A stretch of DNA of 42,597 nucleotides from Pirellulaceae bacterium (GTDB taxonomy: Bacteria > Planctomycetota > Planctomycetia > Pirellulales > Pirellulaceae): assembly GCA_016784735.1 (NCBI GenBank), contig JADHUC010000065.1:1-42597 (forward strand), given 5' to 3'. The position numbers and the translations under genes were made by a program. The notes under the pieces were generated by a model that was not told where the DNA came from, did no database searches, and saw only the letters and a program-made list of their open reading frames with translations. Shown piece by piece: positions 33,825 to 42,283 of this stretch; position 1 is the stretch's first letter; each line of letters begins with the position of its first letter.

Positions 33825-34823
33825 ATGCTCGTTACTCCTCAAACGAATCGAAGGAATCAACGCTTGGCCGTCGCTGTCGCGGTCACGACCGTGCTCGCGT
33901 TTGCGGTGATGGGGTGGTTTCTTCCTTGGTGCTGGTTGGGTGTCACTCTGGGACCGTTGGTGCACTGGTGGATACGGCGGCGGTGTAAACGGCGCATGCA
34001 GGTGATGGCGCAGCCCTTCCCGCGCGTTTGGGAAGCGGTGCTGCGGGTTCGGGTGGCCTATTTCAACGCCTTGGACGAGGAGCAACAGAAACGGTTTTGT
34101 CAACTCGTCAAGATCTTCCTGGACGAAACACGGATCACCGGTATCCGCACCGAAGTCGATGAGACGACTCGGGTGCTGGTCGCCGCCAGCGCGGTCATTC
34201 CCGTCTTCCACTTCGACCACTGGGAGTACTCCCGGTTGAGCGAAGTGCTGATCTATCCGGGCAGCTTTGACGAGAATTATCAGACTGGGCAGGAGGGCCA
34301 AGGCGACACGTTGGGTATGGTCGGGGTGGGGCATCTCAGCGGCGTCATGATTCTCTCCAAGCCATCGCTGCTGGCGGGATTCGAGATTGCGGGTGACAAA
34401 CGGAACGTGGGGATTCACGAATTCGCCCATCTCGTCGACCAGGCCGACGGTGCCATCGACGGTATTCCGCCAGGAGTCCCCGCCGAGATCGCCCGGACAT
34501 GGATTCGGTGGGTGGCCCAGGAATTGGCCCATCCCCCTGTAAAACGCTCGCACATCCGTCCGTACGCTTACACCAACGAGGCCGAGTATTTCGCGGTGCT
34601 CTTGGAGTACTTCTTCGAGGCGCCGGGCGTTCTGCAACGGAAGAACCCTCAGGTTTACGATATGCTCGAAAAGATGATCCGGCAGGATACGGCAGCCTTT
34701 CTTTCCGGCGTGACGAGATTTGGCGCTCGGCGCATTGGGCGGAATAGCCGTTGCCCCTGCGGCAGCGGAAAGAAATACAAGAAGTGCTGCCTTCGGCTTG
34801 CCAGGCAAGGCCTGCCAAACTGA
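33825..34823 (+). CDS. MtfA-like zinc peptidase (M90) with a membrane anchor and SEC-C tail
   Basis: A 332-residue protein. Residues about 13-50 are a hydrophobic N-terminal anchor. The peptidase M90 domain spans about 65-295, with the zinc motif HEFAH at 198-202 and a likely third ligand in NEAEY (251-255). The C-terminus (306-322) is a SEC-C zinc motif: Cys310, Cys312, Cys321 and Cys322 in NSRCPCGSGKKYKKCC. MtfA of enteric bacteria binds the repressor Mlc and is proteolytically active; homologues are widespread. SEC-C motifs usually recruit SecB or mediate protein contacts, so here it could bring in substrates. No SD stronger than GGAAGGGAG (ten bases before ATG 33825) is needed. Confidence 0.88.
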   Translation: MLVTPQTNRRNQRLAVAVAVTTVLAFAVMGWFLPWCWLGVTLGPLVHWWIRRRCKRRMQVMAQPFPRVWEAVLRVRVAYFNALDEEQQKRFCQLVKIFLDETRITGIRTEVDETTRVLVAASAVIPVFHFDHWEYSRLSEVLIYPGSFDENYQTGQEGQGDTLGMVGVGHLSGVMILSKPSLLAGFEIAGDKRNVGIHEFAHLVDQADGAIDGIPPGVPAEIARTWIRWVAQELAHPPVKRSHIRPYAYTNEAEYFAVLLEYFFEAPGVLQRKNPQVYDMLEKMIRQDTAAFLSGVTRFGARRIGRNSRCPCGSGKKYKKCCLRLARQGLPN

Positions 34824-34995
34824 GATGAGCCTGGACGGCCGGCTGCGCCAGATTGCTCAGCGGCAGCGTTCAGTGAGGCGTTTAGTAGTGCACCAAAAAG
34901 GGTCGTTTTCTGGGACTGGAAAGACCACCTCGTAGGCGGAGTCGGTCCGGCCGTGGACTGAGATGCACGAACACGGTGGTCCCATTGTCCTGGGA

Positions 34996-36672
34996 TTATG
35001 GAAGCGGGGAACACGTAAGTTCAAGATCATCGAGATAAACGGATCCCTCGCCGGCGCCGACGCCTTTCGAACCGACCACCATGAACGCTACGAACAGAAT
35101 ATCACCCTCCGCGCCGAGTTCCAAGGACGTGTCGAAGGTCTGCCACCCCGCTACGCCGCCACGGAGCACCGTGTCGAACTTCACTTTGGTAAACGTACTG
35201 TTCGCCAAGATTACCGATACCTGGAATTTGGGGTCCAGCGTGCAGGTATTCACGCCGCCGGACAATCGCATGCCGATTGCTCTCGATTCAGGCTGCGGGC
35301 TGACCCGGGTGATGATAAACGTGCTGGCATCCTCTACCGTCTTATCATCCTTCACGTTCCAGCCGATAGGATGCCATCGGAGACAGTGGGAACCCGTCCG
35401 GGCACGCTGCTGCGTCACGGCGATGGCATTTCCGCCACTGTTGGACGTCATCCAAGACTTGGGGCCCATCACGTTGTTGGCTGCTTCCGAAAGGTCTCCG
35501 GCCTCGAATCCTCCGTTGGAGAGTCCGGCGGTTCGCTGCCGAGGTTGAACCAAGGGCATGGGCCGGAGTTCGCCCCGGCGGTAACTCGCAAGCGAGTTCT
35601 TCAGTGTGTCGTAGCCCGGCTTCTTGGCGCCGCCTTCATACATCAGCCCCAGAGACGTCAGGTAGCGCATGAAAGGTTCGTGTTCCAAGAGCTCTTCGTC
35701 GAGAAAGCCCTGTAAGGCGTGCTTGGTATGGGCATAAGGCCAATCGATATGCGACAGCCACGAAATCCCGAGGATCCGGTCTTCCTTGCCGGGCAGCCAG
35801 GCGACCAACTGTTCGATGAATTGCGCCTGTAGCTCGGGCGAGGAATCGATGGATTCGTGGGTCGCGCAGCCGATCTCCTGAATAAGCACCGGCTTGGTTC
35901 CCGCAAGACGCAACATGCCTTCCAGGGCTACGGCAAAGTAGTTGGGATGGTCTGGATCGAGTGCTTTGGCCGTTGGAGATTTGCCCAGCGAGCTATTGGG
36001 CGTGTAGTAGTTGAACGCAAGGTAATCACAATACGGTTCGAGGTCCGGCCAATAGGTCGCGGCGCCGTTGCAACTGAGCGCCACGCCGACGCGAATTTCC
36101 GGCCGCGCCTCGTGAACGACCTCGGCGCCCTTTCGCACAAAGGTCAGGTATGCCGGCCACTCTTTCCGATGGCCTCCAAAATAGCTGCCTACCTCGTTGC
36201 TCAAATTCAGAAAATCGATGGAGTCTCCGTATTCGGCCAGGAAGGCTCGCAGAAAGGCTTCCCAACGCGCAAGCAAGTCCGGATCGTCAAAAGGCTTTCC
36301 CTCCAAGTATTTGGGGAGATGCTTCTGGTCCATGTGGACCGTCGTATTGGTGAGCGAGACGACATAGCCCTGTTCCTTCAGACCCTGCAAGTGTTTCTTA
36401 AACGGATCTTCCCCGGTGACTTCCTTCCAGAAATACGCTCCCGGCTCGGGTTCCTTCCACTGGAAAATCGTGGTGAAGAAATTGAGTTGAAATTCCTCGG
36501 CGATGGCCCGATCCGTCACATGATCTTGGCTCGGAACACCATTGAGCCCAATCGGAACGGTGGCTACTTCGTTTTGCTTCTCGGATTCCGCGGCGACACC
36601 GATGGCCGTCGATGCCGACAACAGGGCCACAGCGACAAGCAAAATTCGGTCTCGTCGTATCGGCTTCGTCAT
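34996..36672 (-). CDS. Secreted clan GH-A-like glycoside hydrolase with a C-terminal sandwich domain
   Basis: A 558-residue protein. ATG 36672 is chosen because GGGAGG lies seven bases upstream. The signal peptide is RILLVAVALLSASTAIGVAA. A TIM barrel spans about 40-390, with likely catalytic acid/base Glu160 (LNLSNEVGS) at the end of strand 4 and nucleophile Glu266 (PVLIQEIG) at the end of strand 7. The Asn-Glu pair is the clan GH-A signature, although NEV replaces the common NEP. Residues about 405-558 are a beta-sandwich, probably carbohydrate-binding (SNGGFEAGDL at its start, VYLDDLELTC at its end). The glycoside family and substrate cannot be assigned from the sequence alone. Confidence 0.82.
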   Translation of the reverse strand: MTKPIRRDRILLVAVALLSASTAIGVAAESEKQNEVATVPIGLNGVPSQDHVTDRAIAEEFQLNFFTTIFQWKEPEPGAYFWKEVTGEDPFKKHLQGLKEQGYVVSLTNTTVHMDQKHLPKYLEGKPFDDPDLLARWEAFLRAFLAEYGDSIDFLNLSNEVGSYFGGHRKEWPAYLTFVRKGAEVVHEARPEIRVGVALSCNGAATYWPDLEPYCDYLAFNYYTPNSSLGKSPTAKALDPDHPNYFAVALEGMLRLAGTKPVLIQEIGCATHESIDSSPELQAQFIEQLVAWLPGKEDRILGISWLSHIDWPYAHTKHALQGFLDEELLEHEPFMRYLTSLGLMYEGGAKKPGYDTLKNSLASYRRGELRPMPLVQPRQRTAGLSNGGFEAGDLSEAANNVMGPKSWMTSNSGGNAIAVTQQRARTGSHCLRWHPIGWNVKDDKTVEDASTFIITRVSPQPESRAIGMRLSGGVNTCTLDPKFQVSVILANSTFTKVKFDTVLRGGVAGWQTFDTSLELGAEGDILFVAFMVVGSKGVGAGEGSVYLDDLELTCSPLP

Positions 36673-37048
36673 CCCTAATCCTCCCAATGCACGCCAACGC
36701 TCGGCGAAGCTGGAATCGCCTCTCGGATAGCTGAAAGGGGTGCCCATGCGTGCTTCCCAGGGTCAACGCCACCTCGACGCGTGCTCTTCGTAAAGGCACA
36801 GCGATTCGGCGGCTGACGAGTTTACACCACTGCGGCCTGTGCCACAAACGAGTGCCAAACCGCTCAAACCGGAGTGGCTCGGCCTTCATTCGGCGTGACA
36901 GACTGGCCGGGAACAACGGCAAGGGTACACACCTCACGGGAGTGTATCACGCACGGTAGCTATTTCGGACGTCGCGCACGGAGAGAGCCGCCGGAAGCCC
37001 GGCAGGCCCATCTTCGTTCCGGCGACTCTTGGTCGATCGAGTTGTCGC
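36673..37048. other. Intergenic stretch, 376 bp
   Basis: Upstream of the reverse-strand hydrolase and downstream (in its direction) of the PEP-CTERM remnant. No frame is convincing, and no promoter or terminator was recognised. Confidence 0.35.
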
Positions 37049-37180
37049 TTACGCGGCCCGCCGCTTCCGCCATCCGTACCATCCCAGCCCCAGCAGGCCG
37101 AGCGTCCAGATCAGGAACGTGGCGGGCATCAACCCTAGGCCGTACGGGAAGGTAGCCTCGGCGGCATTGCCTTGGTACAC
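37049..37180 (-). pseudogene. PEP-CTERM-like C-terminal tail of a lost gene
   Basis: The reverse frame ending at TAA 37049 reads MPATFLIWTLGLLGLGWYGW then RKRRAA. This is the membrane-helix-plus-basic-tail layout of PEP-CTERM sorting signals, where the usual start is VPEPATxL. Here LMPATF stands in place of the PEP motif. Upstream codons to about 37180 (VYQGNAAEATFPYG) also look coding; beyond that lies a tandem repeat and then the start of the plus-strand reductase gene. The rest of the protein is missing. Confidence 0.5.
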
Positions 37181-37191
37181 TAGTCGGTTCG

Positions 37192-37228
37192 GTACTGCTA
37201 ACGCCGGCTCCGTACTGCTAACGCCGGC
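37192..37228. repeat. Tandem direct repeat, two copies of GTACTGCTAACGCCGGC
   Basis: The 17-base unit occurs at 37192-37208 and exactly again at 37212-37228, a 20-base period. It lies between the PEP-CTERM remnant and the start codon of the reductase gene (37251), so it could be a duplicated regulatory site or replication slippage scar. Confidence 0.6.
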
Positions 37229-37250
37229 AAAGTCCTTCCATCCCAGCAAC

Positions 37251-38264
37251 ATGTTCCATCCGGCAAATCCCCCGACCGCGATCCCCCTGCCGTTGCTGAT
37301 CACCGGAGTTGCCGGTGTGGCGGGCTACAACGCACTGCGCTATTTCCAGGAAAGACACCCCGGCCAGGTGTACGGCATCCGTCAGGAAGACAACCTCCGG
37401 CTGACCGGCCCGGGAGTGGTGGCCTGCAATGCTGAGGATCGCGATGGCTTGGCTCGGCTGTTCGAGCGGCACGAATTTGGTGCGGTGCTCGATTGCGCCG
37501 GCAACTGCGACTTAAGAGCGTGCGAGATGAATCCGCAACTCGCCCATACCATCAACGTGGAGGGGATTCGCAACCTGGTCCGCCAGAGCGTGCCGCGAGG
37601 CATCCGGCTGGTCCACCTTTCGGTCGACCTGGTATTCTCGGGCAACGGCGACGGTGGCTACACGGAGGCAGATCGGCCCGATCCCGTCTCGGCTTACGGT
37701 AAGACGATGGTGGCGGGCGAACAGGTGGTCCTCAAGGCCGACCCGGGGGCTTGCATCTTGCGGATCTCGTTGCCGATGGGAGTGAGTCTCAACGGCCATG
37801 CGGGAGCTATCGACTGGATCGCTTCGCGGTTCAAGAAGTCGCGGCCGGCAACTCTGTATTTCGATGAGATTCGCACACCCACCTACACCGACTGCCTCAA
37901 CGCGTTGTGCGAGAAGATGTTGACGAACGACCTTAGCGTCTTGTTCCACGCGGGGGGGCCTCGACGGTTGAGTCTCTATCAGATTGCGCAGATCATCAAT
38001 CGCACGGGCGGCTACGATCCCGACTGCCTGTGCGGCATCCCTCGCCGCGAGGCCGGCCCGATTCCGCCTCGTGCCGGCAACGTCACCATGGATTCCAGCA
38101 AGCTTGCGCGGGCGTTGGGTTACGATCCGTTCGATTCGTGGCCACGGGACGATTGCCTGGTACCCACCGATCGCGACTGGCACCGGCGGCGTCCTGCGGG
38201 TGAGCCCCGGTCTCCGGAGTACTTGCACAAGGTCTTGTGCAAGAATCCGGGCAGTCGGTGGTGA
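37251..38264 (+). CDS. RmlD-like NAD(P)-dependent sugar nucleotide reductase/epimerase
   Basis: A 338-residue short-chain dehydrogenase-like protein. The Rossmann motif is TGVAGVAG (18-25), and LSVDLVFSG (about 123-131) corresponds to the STDYVFDG of RmlD with the catalytic Ser124. The YxxxK active site reads YGKTM at 149-153: the tyrosine is kept but the lysine position holds Met153, with a Lys at 151 instead. C-terminal sequence (FDEIRTPTYTDCLNAL) matches the RmlD substrate-binding region. It probably acts on nucleotide-sugar intermediates, perhaps in surface polysaccharide synthesis. ATG 37251 is chosen from homology, as the longer frame from 37029 runs antisense to the PEP-CTERM remnant. 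No clear ribosome-binding site precedes it. Confidence 0.8.
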   Translation: MFHPANPPTAIPLPLLITGVAGVAGYNALRYFQERHPGQVYGIRQEDNLRLTGPGVVACNAEDRDGLARLFERHEFGAVLDCAGNCDLRACEMNPQLAHTINVEGIRNLVRQSVPRGIRLVHLSVDLVFSGNGDGGYTEADRPDPVSAYGKTMVAGEQVVLKADPGACILRISLPMGVSLNGHAGAIDWIASRFKKSRPATLYFDEIRTPTYTDCLNALCEKMLTNDLSVLFHAGGPRRLSLYQIAQIINRTGGYDPDCLCGIPRREAGPIPPRAGNVTMDSSKLARALGYDPFDSWPRDDCLVPTDRDWHRRRPAGEPRSPEYLHKVLCKNPGSRW

Positions 38265-38672
38265 TGCTAAGAAGGGGCGTGCAGGGCGGAATCCGGCGTC
38301 ATCCGCAGGAAGGCCAAACTACTCTTAGGAATGTTTCGTAAAGGGTGGTTTGATGGGACGTCTCATCTCACCCATGTGTTTGCTGGGGCGCGTCGGTCGA
38401 TCTGGCCGCTGCGCTTTGGCAACTTGCGTTCGGTGGGTGCGACCGAACGCACAAACGGTAATTCGCCAACTGCGTTCGGTCTGTTTCACCGAGGCAGAGA
38501 ACGCTCGTCGATGGTAGTCGTCGTTGGGTTGCCGTCGCCCCAGCCTATCCGACACAGGAGTTGTCGTCCTGTGTCACGAACAGGACCTCGGGGAACCATG
38601 CGGCACAACCCCATCGTTGGCCGTATCGAGATGCCGGCCCCGGGTGCCCGCCAACCTGCCTTGGAGACGCAC
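38265..38672. other. Intergenic stretch with a 10-bp hairpin and a third repeat copy
   Basis: A perfect inverted pair, TGCGTTCGGT (38425-38434) and ACCGAACGCA (38442-38451), has a 7-base loop. A further direct copy of TGCGTTCGGT lies at 38471-38480. There is no T-tract, so a terminator is not called. The rest is not convincingly coding. Confidence 0.4.
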
Positions 38673-38858
38673 GATGCCGGCGACGCGCGCGTCATACCGA
38701 TCATGCTCCGCACCGTGGACTGGAAAGGCGCACCGTTCTCACAGCTTCAAGCGTGAGGATGGGAGCCGGTAAACGAATGGCCTGATGAAGATGTAGCCTC
38801 GGCCGATGTTGCCGCGGGTATTCGGAGGGCAATCGACAACCCCGACCCGTCGCCATGA
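38673..38858 (+). pseudogene. C-terminal part of a TIR domain, interrupted by a stop codon
   Basis: The frame reads DARVIPIMLRTVDWKGAPFS then QLQA, TGA (38754-38756), and continues in the same frame with EPVNEWPDEDVASADVAAGI and RRAIDNP to TGA 38856. This is the typical end of bacterial TIR domains, where RVIPIILRP-DW-APF-LQALP precedes PV-EW----A---VA-GIR. The first half with the catalytic Glu region is missing, and upstream sequence in the open frame is not TIR-like. Two residues are also lost at the stop. It is a dead remnant of a TIR-containing protein, possibly a defence effector. Confidence 0.6.
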
Positions 38859-38915
38859 GCACGGCGGGTCAGCTCAGTTTGGCGCGAGACGTACAGCAGT
38901 GGGATACAACTCATT

Positions 38916-40136
38916 CTAGGATCGCGGTGTGAATTTTACCTTGTCCGTCCCCAATTGGTCGGCGAGCCACTCTCGCCAGTCGGCTTCGTAGCTGCTGCCG
39001 AGAACGTCGCTTAGTATCTTCTCCTGCATTGCGACGAAATCTCTCTCGACTCCAATTTGTCCTAGTCGTTCTGCAAGTTGGCCCAGCCTCCCTCCGTGTT
39101 CCTCTTGGACGAACAGGCAGAACATTTTTGCTGCCAGCGTGTTGCTCTCGCTTTTCCGAAGTTGGTCCCACGTCATCTTGGAAAGCTGACTGATCTCGGG
39201 AAGTGCATCGATGTCGAACTTGCCATTGGTGATCGGGAAGTCTTCCATCCGCCAGTGACCTAACCGGAGGGTGCCGACGATCGTCCCCCGCTTGAAGGCG
39301 AACTCCTCGAACAAGGAGGCTAAGCCTTCTTCGAACCAAGGCGGAGCGGTCGGCAGGTGGTTATAGATCAGCAAATGGACGAGCTCGTGACCAACTGTTC
39401 CCCCTCCGAGGTCCGCTCGATAGAATACCGTGTTATGAATGCCGACCGAGAACCCCCAGTTCTCATCCTGGTCTGCGGCATGCTCTACACCGTACACTTC
39501 TTCCAATAGGAAACGCATATCCGCCTTGTCGTTGGCAACAACAATGGTCACGTCCCTCGAACGGGCGTCCGCAAGGCCCAGCTTCCGCGTGAGGTGCGAC
39601 AGCGCTTTGTCCGCCAACCTCGCGATTTCGCCAGCATTGCGACCGAGAACAACGACGCTGCCGCTCCGGGCACGTGGCCGATCCGTAGGTAAGCTCGGTT
39701 CCCGGCTGATCCAGCCGAGATTGCCGGATCCTTTCCCGGAGACAATTCCAAACAGAATCGGAATTTCTCTTAAGCGCCCCCCCAGTTCCCGCTTGGATCC
39801 GGCCAATTCGTGCTTCGCAAGCGTTGCTCTGATCGTCTCAAGTTCGGGACTAAGCCTGGCCGCAATCTGCGTGACCGATCTCAAGACGTTGTCCGCCTCC
39901 TGTCTCTTGCCTTCAAATACCAATCTCGCTACGTATCCCAGATAGGCACGGACCCGTTCTTCTCGATTATCGAGACGGTTGATCTCCCGCCGCAACTTCT
40001 CGCCGTCAAGGTCCTCGACAATCAGTAGTGCCGATATTATGTCTTTGAAATCACTGCTGAAATCCGGGGCAGCCGCTGCATCGCGTAGGAACAACAGAGT
40101 GAATAGAATCGCAAGAGGAAATTTTCTTTGTGTCAT
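38916..40136 (-). CDS. Secreted or membrane-tethered MA-type zinc peptidase
   Basis: A 406-residue protein with an N-terminal signal sequence (KFPLAILFTLLFLRDAAAA). The middle section (about 30-130) is helical. A gluzincin motif HELVH lies at 250-254, with the downstream glutamate at 270 in PPWFEEGLA, the peptidase MA-like family (PF13485-type) arrangement. The zinc ligands are therefore His250, His254 and Glu270, with Glu251 catalytic. It probably acts in the periplasm on unknown proteins. A GGGGGA purine stretch precedes ATG 40136. It lies 43 bases downstream of the membrane protein 40180-40956 on the same strand, so the two should be co-transcribed. Confidence 0.85.
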   Translation of the reverse strand: MTQRKFPLAILFTLLFLRDAAAAPDFSSDFKDIISALLIVEDLDGEKLRREINRLDNREERVRAYLGYVARLVFEGKRQEADNVLRSVTQIAARLSPELETIRATLAKHELAGSKRELGGRLREIPILFGIVSGKGSGNLGWISREPSLPTDRPRARSGSVVVLGRNAGEIARLADKALSHLTRKLGLADARSRDVTIVVANDKADMRFLLEEVYGVEHAADQDENWGFSVGIHNTVFYRADLGGGTVGHELVHLLIYNHLPTAPPWFEEGLASLFEEFAFKRGTIVGTLRLGHWRMEDFPITNGKFDIDALPEISQLSKMTWDQLRKSESNTLAAKMFCLFVQEEHGGRLGQLAERLGQIGVERDFVAMQEKILSDVLGSSYEADWREWLADQLGTDKVKFTPRS

Positions 40137-40179
40137 GGTAAATCCCCCGGAAATCTTACTTGGCAGACCATCCTGCGAC

Positions 40180-40956
40180 TTACTTACTCTTGTCTTTTCC
40201 GAATTTCTGCTCGAGTCGAGACTTCTCGGAACTGTCGATTTCTGCGCCGCCTAACAATCCCTTCAAGAGTTGCTCAAACTCGGATCTTGACATGTCACCA
40301 TTCGTTGAATCTGCAGCAGGGACGGTGATCGGAGATATCGCTTCGCCGATGGTGATAGGACGATCGGCAAGCAGAGAAACGCAAATCACCAAGCTGCCGA
40401 GGCATGCGAGAACGATTCCGGGTGAATTTGCCTTGAACATGACTTTCAGGTCAAGACGGGAGAGCTGCGCCTCCGTCGAGCTCCGAAGTTTGCCAAGCAC
40501 AAACGTCGCGCCGACCATGCACAATGCCATTCCTGTGATGAAGCTCATGTACTGAACCCAGATGCGGGACATTACCAGGGCCCGCCCTTGGTGATAACGT
40601 TGATTAATCGAACAAGCATTAAGATACAGTTGGCCGGTCGTGGGGTCTAAATCTGATTGGAGCAGTAGCTGGGGATCAGCGCCGGTCACGTTCTGAACGG
40701 AGATCTGAACATAGATCAGTACGACGAGCGTCACCAGGAAAAAGAAGCTGGTGATACCCAACAAGACATACATCATTAGCCCCAGCAGCCGATCTTGCCA
40801 GGCGTTAATCTCGTCGGCCCCGTTGTTCCCGTTAGTATTTGATCGATCACCAGCATCTGTGGTACTGCCGGTGGCAACTTCACCGGAATCTTGAGCCTCC
40901 GGCGACACCCGATCCGATTGGCCGTCTAAGGGTGGGCTCGGTTGATTAACAGTCAT
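40180..40956 (-). CDS. Small integral membrane protein, operon partner of the peptidase
   Basis: A 258-residue protein of no recognised family. The first 50 residues are acidic and serine/threonine-rich without a signal peptide. Hydrophobic helices lie at about 55-83 (LLGLMMYVLLGITSFFFLVT), 131-154 (YMSFITGMALCMVGATFVLG) and 178-196 (GIVLACLGSLVICVSLLAD). The C-terminal 50 residues are charged (SRSEFEQLLKGLLGGAEIDS). It may anchor or regulate the following peptidase, an inference from operon order only. It starts the operon and has AGGT upstream of ATG 40956. Confidence 0.72.
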   Translation of the reverse strand: MTVNQPSPPLDGQSDRVSPEAQDSGEVATGSTTDAGDRSNTNGNNGADEINAWQDRLLGLMMYVLLGITSFFFLVTLVVLIYVQISVQNVTGADPQLLLQSDLDPTTGQLYLNACSINQRYHQGRALVMSRIWVQYMSFITGMALCMVGATFVLGKLRSSTEAQLSRLDLKVMFKANSPGIVLACLGSLVICVSLLADRPITIGEAISPITVPAADSTNGDMSRSEFEQLLKGLLGGAEIDSSEKSRLEQKFGKDKSK

Positions 40957-41981
40957 TTACGGACCTGCTTCATGTTTGTTTTTTGGGGAATGTATATGAA
41001 GGGAACACAACACTCAGCTCCAATCGTCGTACACCCTCATGAACTCGTTCGCGACAGGCTCTTGAACTCATTTTCGCACAAACTTCCCGTATCTACAATT
41101 CCCGCGGCCGTCTGCATTGGACTTGCGTCGCGTCGCAGCACCAGGCGGAGGTGGCCGCACTCTGTCGTCAAGGCTGGGGGGTCGCCAAGAAACCTCCGGC
41201 GCAGACGCCATTAGTCATCACCACGTCCGCTCACACAGCAACCGTCAGCAGCTTCGTCCCCGGCGTGTTCGGTGGTGTAGCACTCGTTGTGCGAATAGGC
41301 ATGCGTTTCCCCAATCTCTGTTTTGGCTTTTGCCATTCGCGGAAGACGCCAACGGCATGCCACGACTTGCAGACACGCCGGACAGAACGTCTCACGAACG
41401 GCAGTGCTTGCAGAACGAGATCCATGTCCGAGTGACGGTACGAAATCACGGTTCTGGGCCGCCCGCTTAGTCGCAGTGAAAGCGCACCGGTCGACGACAC
41501 CAGCAGATCTAGAGGCGCCGACGCCGTTGCGCGCACCGCTCTAACAGCCCGCGGGCAAATGCTGTATGCCGCTTGCGCGCTCAGGCAAAACGTCCTGAGT
41601 CACCAACGTAGTCCGCCACGGTAGCCGACAAACGCAGGAAACTCACTATTCGTTGCTTGCATCGGTCTTCCCGCCCGATGCAGAAAACGGCAATCCGGGA
41701 TGCGCGCTCGGTGGGGCACACCGAGCTCAGTTGTTCCGGAAGGCAAAGTTACGGAGGCCTCGCCGTCAGCCGCAGCGTGCGGAAGTGGGGTGGTCTTCTC
41801 CGCAGTTTTTGACTGCGCGAAACGTGCTACGGTCTGACTCCGGTACGCGGTGCGGTGTGCCGCAAATCGGACTTGCGAGGGCAAAGATCGAATTGGCCGC
41901 AGCCGTGCGTGGCGGCTGAGTGCGGCTTGCCCGCGGTCTGTGGACTAGGGTAATATAGTATATGGGCGTTGAGGTGGTATT
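40957..41981. other. Long intergenic stretch with no recognised gene, about 1 kb
   Basis: Frames of 60-130 codons on both strands have no family similarity or good starts. No tRNA, CRISPR or palindromic repeat was recognised. It must contain the promoter of the reverse-strand operon (40956) and that of the small gene at 41982; only the latter has a candidate (41927-41956). Confidence 0.4.
41927..41956 (+). promoter_or_regulatory. Candidate promoter for the small gene at 41982
   Basis: TTGCCC (41927-41932) and TAATAT (41951-41956) are 18 bases apart in a locally AT-rich patch, about 25 bases before ATG 41982. Each hexamer matches the sigma-70 consensus at 4 of 6 positions, so support is weak. 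Confidence 0.25.
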
Positions 41982-42188
41982 ATGAATCTGACGAGCGATC
42001 ACGAAGTCGAAGCGACGCGTGAAAAAATCCGCCTTCTGGAGGCTCGCTACGAGGCACTCCGCCGAGAGCCAACGGACGACGCCCATGTACGCGAACTGAC
42101 GCTCCGCTCTCTTAAACGCACGATCCATCAGATGCAAGAAGACATCCTCCGTTGTTCTTGCCATGCCGCATCGCCACGCGCGGTTTGA
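41982..42188 (+). CDS. Small helical protein of unknown function
   Basis: A 68-residue, charge-rich protein with two probable amphipathic helices (ATREKIRLLEARYEALRRE and ELTLRSLKRTIHQMQEDIL). GAGGTGG lies about eight bases before ATG 41982. The pattern fits small coiled-coil proteins that accompany toxin-like partners or regulators, but no partner is in the window; the role is unknown. The last 11 residues (CSCHAASPRAV) look less conserved and might reflect a shifted end. Confidence 0.55.
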   Translation: MNLTSDHEVEATREKIRLLEARYEALRREPTDDAHVRELTLRSLKRTIHQMQEDILRCSCHAASPRAV

Positions 42189-42283
42189 ATCAGGGCGAAT
42201 GTCTGGTCGAGCAGAAGGCCGGGATTAGCCGACGGAGGGTCCTGTTCGCTCGGATACGGAAGCTTCCGCTCGCGCTTGAGAAA

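Noticed and set aside
35857..36678. 273-codon plus-strand frame over the glycoside hydrolase gene
   Set aside because: Antisense shadow of a gene with a signal peptide and catalytic motifs.
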